Source of the DNA: Eubacterium sp.
GTDB lineage: Bacteria; Bacillota; Clostridia; Lachnospirales; Lachnospiraceae
Length of the DNA stretch: 64,000 bases
NCBI GenBank assembly: GCA_017430325.1
Contig: JAFRNE010000032.1
Coordinates: forward strand, 124,001-188,000
Direction of reading: 5' to 3'
Part shown: positions 60,200 through 64,000 of the stretch, in pieces
How the letters are laid out: the number at the start of each line of letters is the position of its first letter
How positions within the stretch are numbered: the first letter of the stretch is position 1
The notes under the pieces: model-generated
Databases searched by the model: none
What the model was told of the DNA's origin: nothing
What the model saw: only the letters and a program-made list of their open reading frames with translations
Translations under genes and position numbers: made by a program

Positions 60200-60300
60200 T
60201 GTTTTTTCTCCTTTTCTTTTGAATTTTTGTAGATATTTTTATATAGAATTAAGTTATATTAACAAATTATCGAGACTATTTCAAGATAAAAAAGTACGAA

Positions 60301-60356
60301 AAAATATAAAAATAAGGTAACTCGGTTTGGTGAAAAATACCACCCTGAGTCACCTT
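60301..60356 (-). terminator. Terminator of the HD-GYP gene
   Basis: AAGGTAACTCGGTTTGGT pairs with ACCACCCTGAGTCACCTT with a few mismatches. On the minus strand it is followed by TTATTTTTATATTTTTT. Confidence 0.8.
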
Positions 60357-60359
60357 GAT

Positions 60360-62051
60360 TTATGAGTTGATCGTATAATATTCCTCGAGTCTTGGGCGTG
60401 CTGCAACATAGTAGCGTTCGAGCCTTTTGTCGAAATGCTTGCCCATTCCTTCCATTATTATCTTGTTGGCTTCCTCGAAGCTCATTCTTTCCTTGTATAC
60501 ACGCTTGCTGACGAGGGCATCGTAGACATCGGCAATAGCCATGATACGAGCCTCGAGAGGAATTTCCTCGCCGATCAGACCTTCAGGATAACCTGAGCCG
60601 TCCCACCTCTCATGATGATAGTGGGCGACATTTTCGGCAAGAATGTGAAAATCGTAATCATCTGTATTTTTCAGGATCTCGTGTACGATACGTCCGCCCT
60701 CGGCAGCGTGCTTCTTCATCTCCATATATTCTTCGTTGGTGAAGCGGCCCGGCTTTCTGAGGATCGCGTCATCTACGGCGATCTTACCCAGGTCGTGCAT
60801 AGGCGCGGCCTTTATGAGATTGTTGCAGAAGGTTTCCGAAAGATTAAATACATTGTCCTTCTTTATCTCGTCAATCAGGATCTTCACAACATCGCTGGTA
60901 CGTCTGATGTGGCCTCCGGTGGAGTTGTCGCGGCTTTCAACAACGGTCGCCATACTGAGGATGAGGTTGTCATGCATCTCCACAAGACGCTTGGTCTTAA
61001 GCTCAACCTCCTTCTCGAGGCTGTCATTGAAGCTGTTGATCAGCTGGATATAATTCTGTTCCTTTGTATCATTTCTTATAAGAAGCTGGTAGCCTTTGCA
61101 TTTGTGAGAGTTGTAGAGCCTGTTTATGGTGACTCTGTAGATCTCGCTTCCCCAGGTTCTGGTGAAGCTGTTGTTATCCGGGTTCTCGATAAAGGCCTCA
61201 ATCTTGGAAACGACCTCCTTATAAGCCTTTTCATCTTTTGAGGCAGGAGTGTCGACCTTGACCTTGGTCAGCTCCGGAAATACGATCAATGCTATGTCAC
61301 TTCCACCCAGATATCTGAGCTTGTTATCAAAGGAAACAAAGCCGATCTCACCACTCATCTCGATAGAGTCGATACCGCTATCGGTAACATTGTAGAGGCT
61401 GATCTTTCGGATGATAATAAGGAAGATAACCTGTGCAACAACGTAGCTGAAAGGGATCGGATCGAAGTTGAAGGTGAACTTCTTGCCTGCGAAATAAGAG
61501 AAGAAGCAGATGGCCTCGCACAGTATGAGCAGGCTTACTATCTGATTTGAAACGTCCTTTTTCCTGAAGAGTGAGTAGAGCATTGCTGAAAGCGGGATCA
61601 GGAAATACATGATTATCATGATGATAAATACAGCATGCATCGGTCCGTAGGTCTTATCCACGACTGTTGCATAGCCGTCTTCTATTAATAGTCTTCCACT
61701 CTTGTAGAAAAGTTTTGTCTGGCCGATGGTGATGGTGGAAGCATATACAGTTGTAGATATAATGAAAAGTACGGTTATCATCCATTTCTTTAGGCGGAAA
61801 TGACATAGTTCAAGTATCGCAAGCATTATAAACAGGGCCAGGAAACAGCTGCTGTATACAATCTTGACGGCCATAAAAGCTTCGTTAATGCTCTTGGAGG
61901 TTGCAACAAGAAGGTAACCGAGGTTGCAGAGAGGAACAAAGGTGAAGATCATGGTAAAGCACAGATTGAAGTGCTTATGCCAGATATATGCATAGATCGC
62001 AGTACAAAGAAGAGAAATAGTAAATATAGCGTAGTAATATACAATATGCAT
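60360..62051 (-). CDS. 7TM HD-GYP domain protein, probable c-di-GMP phosphodiesterase
   Basis: This 563-residue protein starts with a 7TM sensor region (about residues 1-220) like that in some histidine kinases. A PAS-like linker follows (about 225-340). The C-terminal HD-GYP domain has the HD pair in HDLGKIAVDDAIL (about residue 419), then YHHERWDGSGYPEGLIGEEIPLEARIMAIADVYDALVS with the full GYP motif. Such domains hydrolyse cyclic di-GMP. The N-terminal layout resembles that of the 41215 protein, suggesting a reused sensor module. The ribosome site AAAAGGAGGATC lies just before the ATG. Confidence 0.9.
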   Translation of the reverse strand: MHIVYYYAIFTISLLCTAIYAYIWHKHFNLCFTMIFTFVPLCNLGYLLVATSKSINEAFMAVKIVYSSCFLALFIMLAILELCHFRLKKWMITVLFIISTTVYASTITIGQTKLFYKSGRLLIEDGYATVVDKTYGPMHAVFIIMIIMYFLIPLSAMLYSLFRKKDVSNQIVSLLILCEAICFFSYFAGKKFTFNFDPIPFSYVVAQVIFLIIIRKISLYNVTDSGIDSIEMSGEIGFVSFDNKLRYLGGSDIALIVFPELTKVKVDTPASKDEKAYKEVVSKIEAFIENPDNNSFTRTWGSEIYRVTINRLYNSHKCKGYQLLIRNDTKEQNYIQLINSFNDSLEKEVELKTKRLVEMHDNLILSMATVVESRDNSTGGHIRRTSDVVKILIDEIKKDNVFNLSETFCNNLIKAAPMHDLGKIAVDDAILRKPGRFTNEEYMEMKKHAAEGGRIVHEILKNTDDYDFHILAENVAHYHHERWDGSGYPEGLIGEEIPLEARIMAIADVYDALVSKRVYKERMSFEEANKIIMEGMGKHFDKRLERYYVAARPRLEEYYTINS

Positions 62052-62285
62052 CTTTTGATCCTCCTTTTACGGTTCTTGATCTTTATGATAAACGGTTATT
62101 CCACAGGGAAATATAAAAGAAAGATCATCGGGTCGGAAACCCTGTAGAAACGTCCAAAAATCTAATATAAATTATAAAACAAGCCGGGTCATAAAACAAT
62201 ATAAATCAATGTAATAGAAAGATAAATAAACAAAGAAAAATTAATCGTGTAAAAAGCGTTTATAGAACAGTCTGAAAAATCAAGG

Positions 62286-62342
62286 TTGACAGGATAACGG
62301 TGTTATGTTTATAATGATGACGCATATACATAACGGTGTTAT
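62286..62342 (+). promoter_or_regulatory. Promoter of the TetR gene with two operator copies
   Basis: TTGACA (62286-62291) and TATAAT (62310-62315) are 18 bases apart. The 13-bp palindrome ATAACGGTGTTAT lies inside the spacer (62294-62306) and again at 62330-62342, 36 bp on, just after the transcription start. A related copy (ATAACAGTGTTAT) is at 63183. The rest of 62052-62285 has no gene or other clear signal. Confidence 0.85.
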
Positions 62343-62419
62343 TTTATGGGATATTTTATTACTCTCGTTTTGGGCTGAGATTCCACAACGGGCAGTGTTT
62401 TATTGTGGAAGGGTTACAG

Positions 62420-63073
62420 ATGGATAAGGATAAAGAAACAAGAAAAAAGCTTCTTGAATGTGCCATGAAGGAATTCAAGGAAAAAGGATATATGAAGGCT
62501 TCTCTCAGAAATATCTGCAAGGACGCGGGCGTTACGACGGGAGCACTGTATTTCTTCTTTAAGGATAAAGAGGATCTTTTCGGAAATCTTGTAGCAGAAC
62601 CGCTGAAAAAACTTGAGAAGATACTGGTTGTTCATTTTATAGAAGAGATGGCTGCATCGAAGCAGCTGGCCGGTAAAAAGCTGGATGTGTCGGAGATCGC
62701 GAAGAAACAGGGCTTTGATGATGATTACGAGATCGCGCAGAATGTTGTCCGTTTTCTTTTTGAGAATAAGGACGCATTTGATCTGCTCCTTACACGGGCT
62801 CAGGGTTCTTCCTATGAAAATATAGTCGATCACATGGTGGATATGGCCGAGATGCATTATTCCAAGATGTATGCGGCTATGAAGGGCTATAAGAGCAGCA
62901 GAAATCTTACAAAAGAGGACAAATTCATCGTTCACTGGATGTCGCACGATCAGATAGATATATTTATCCATATCGTTACTCATTGCAAGGATGTTAAGGA
63001 AGCCGAAAAGCAGCTGAAGAATATGCTTGCATATATGATCGGCGGCTGGATGGCGGTAATCAACAACAAGTAA
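62420..63073 (+). CDS. TetR family transcriptional regulator
   Basis: I start it at ATG 62420 (MDKDKETRKKLLECAMKEFKEKG), giving 217 residues; the upstream frame would be read through the second operator. The N-terminal HTH is AMKEFKEKGYMKASLRNICKDAGVTTGALYFFFKDKEDLFGNL, the classic TetR pattern. The C-terminal ligand domain is helical and unlike named subfamilies. The promoter carries two ATAACGGTGTTAT palindromes, and the ABC transporter gene downstream has one more. It probably represses itself and the transporter. The inducer is unknown. Confidence 0.9.
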   Translation: MDKDKETRKKLLECAMKEFKEKGYMKASLRNICKDAGVTTGALYFFFKDKEDLFGNLVAEPLKKLEKILVVHFIEEMAASKQLAGKKLDVSEIAKKQGFDDDYEIAQNVVRFLFENKDAFDLLLTRAQGSSYENIVDHMVDMAEMHYSKMYAAMKGYKSSRNLTKEDKFIVHWMSHDQIDIFIHIVTHCKDVKEAEKQLKNMLAYMIGGWMAVINNK

Positions 63074-63182
63074 AGCTTGCGGGATGATAACCAGGATACC
63101 GGTCTTACCGGGCAGGGTATTATTTGAACACAATAGAGAAATATAGGTTCGGGCAGTCCGGACCTGTATTTACGCCATTTCC

Positions 63183-63254
63183 ATAACAGTGTTATGTAAT
63201 TTTATAAAAAATCAATAAAATAGTATTGACATCTAAAAAAACGGGTATTATAAT
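63183..63254 (+). promoter_or_regulatory. Promoter of the ABC transporter gene with TetR operator
   Basis: ATAACAGTGTTAT (63183-63195) matches the TetR-gene palindromes at all but the central base. TTGACA (63226-63231) and TATAAT (63249-63254) are 17 bases apart, and the leader to the ATG is about 130 bases. The operator is upstream of -35, so looping, or activation in some form, is possible. The rest of 63074-63389 holds no gene. Confidence 0.8.
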
Positions 63255-63389
63255 CTGTCACATAGTTGAATATATGAACAGATATACATATATACAAATA
63301 AACATATAACGACACGTGAGTATTTAAAACATAAGCATGTGTCATTAATCACAGTTAACAAATAAGTATTTATAAATGGAGGTCTAAAA

Positions 63390-64000
63390 ATGGGCGAAAA
63401 CAAGAATTTTCTCGAGATCGTTGACGTGAAGAAGGGCTACGGTGAAGGCGAAACACGTCAGGAAGTTCTTAGAGGAATGAACTTCTCAGTTGCAAATGGT
63501 GAGTTTTGTGTACTCCTTGGACCATCTGGTTCAGGTAAATCAACTCTCCTCAACATAATCGGAGGTATCGACAATGCAGACAACGGTTATATATCCATCA
63601 ACGGCGATAAGCTTGAGGATATGGATGAGAAAACACTTACTCAGTACCGCCGTAAGCATCTCGGATATGTATTTCAGCTTTACAATCTGATTCCTAACCT
63701 GAATGTTAAGGAAAATATTGAGGTTGGAGCTTATCTTTCGGATAATCCGCTGGATATCGACGACCTGCTTAAGACACTCGGTCTTTACGAGCATCGTCAT
63801 AAACTTCCAAGTCAGCTTTCCGGAGGACAGCAGCAGCGTACTTCTATCGGAAGAGCCATCATCAAGAATCCGGACATCCTGCTCTGCGATGAGCCGACAG
63901 GAGCTCTTGATTACAATACTTCGAAGGATATCCTGAAGCTTATCGAGGATGTTAACCGCAAGTACGGAAATACAGTCATCATGGTTACTCACAACGAGGC
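63390..64000 (+). CDS. ABC transporter ATP-binding protein (partial), MacB/LolD type
   Basis: The frame starts at ATG 63390 after GGAGGTCTAAAA and runs off the right edge, giving 203 codons. Walker A is GPSGSGKSTLLN, the Q-loop is YVFQLYNLIPNLNV, the signature motif LSGGQQQRTSIGRAI, Walker B ILLCDEPTGALD and the H-loop MVTHNE. The sequence before Walker A (EIVDVKKGYGEGETRQEVLRG) is typical of the MacB/LolD/FtsE-like exporters, which pair with FtsX-like permeases. The permease would lie outside the window. It is predicted to be regulated by the TetR protein upstream. Confidence 0.93.
   Translation, partial: MGENKNFLEIVDVKKGYGEGETRQEVLRGMNFSVANGEFCVLLGPSGSGKSTLLNIIGGIDNADNGYISINGDKLEDMDEKTLTQYRRKHLGYVFQLYNLIPNLNVKENIEVGAYLSDNPLDIDDLLKTLGLYEHRHKLPSQLSGGQQQRTSIGRAIIKNPDILLCDEPTGALDYNTSKDILKLIEDVNRKYGNTVIMVTHNE

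Overview
The window looks like chromosomal DNA of an anaerobic, butyrate-forming Firmicute of the Lachnospiraceae (Coprococcus eutactus / Butyrivibrio type). The grounds are the terminal butyrate pair ptb-buk, a secreted GH16 beta-glucanase with carbohydrate-binding modules, two FeoA genes plus FeoB and its small Cys-rich partner, moderate GC, strong GGAGG ribosome sites and the absence of any respiratory genes. The family assignment is inference; no 16S or other marker gene is present.

The left part carries origin-proximal functions. A DUF4446 gene, parB and parA run leftward, next to five perfect 16-bp parS sites (2346-3779), a HAD phosphatase and argS. A leftward block follows: an orphan cytoplasmic histidine kinase overlapping a D-Ala-D-Ala carboxypeptidase gene, tRNA-Lys(CUU), a damaged lipoprotein gene, an anti-sigma/ECF-sigma pair, trmB and a radical SAM gene. 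The region 13.0-17.3 kb holds envelope proteins with zinc ribbons. mnmE, mnmG, an exonuclease and rsmG (17.4-22.7 kb) are origin-associated genes elsewhere in Firmicutes.

The middle (22.9-41.2 kb) is largely metabolic and cell-surface: an LCP-family protein, a sugar nucleotidyltransferase, aroA and tyrA, a 1373-residue membrane-tethered GH16 enzyme, a Na+/Ca2+ exchanger, ptb-buk, aroD and a Gfo/Idh/MocA oxidoreductase. At 41.2-44.8 kb lie a 7TM pseudokinase-like sensor, a true histidine kinase and a LuxR-type regulator; three 30-bp-spaced palindromic repeats precede the regulator gene. A phosphatase and the iron-uptake operon feoA-feoA-feoB-Cys-rich protein follow, behind a promoter covered by inverted repeats.

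From about 49.0 to 58.7 kb the content is accessory. A DUF3990 (ADP-ribosyltransferase-like) gene and an XRE-protein gene form a probable toxin-antitoxin unit with a 20-bp palindrome exactly in the promoter spacer. That promoter sits in the relic of a gene whose intact relative (HTH-HATPase-STAS-like) lies 2 kb downstream. After pepC and a methyltransferase gene comes an AT-rich island bounded by two near-identical terminator hairpins (54040 and 58631). It holds hicAB, an XRE regulator and three zinc-ribbon membrane proteins. The window closes with guaB, a 7TM HD-GYP phosphodiesterase, a TetR regulator and the start of an ABC transporter gene. The last two share a 13-bp operator-like palindrome.

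I see no CRISPR array, rRNA, prophage or intact insertion sequence. The most interesting unexplained items are the DUF3990/XRE unit built over a gene relic, the HTH-HATPase-STAS gene with an inverted repeat around its -10 box, the terminator-bounded island, the recurrent zinc-ribbon membrane protein family, the sensor/pseudosensor/regulator set with its repeats, and the GH16 protein with three membrane segments.
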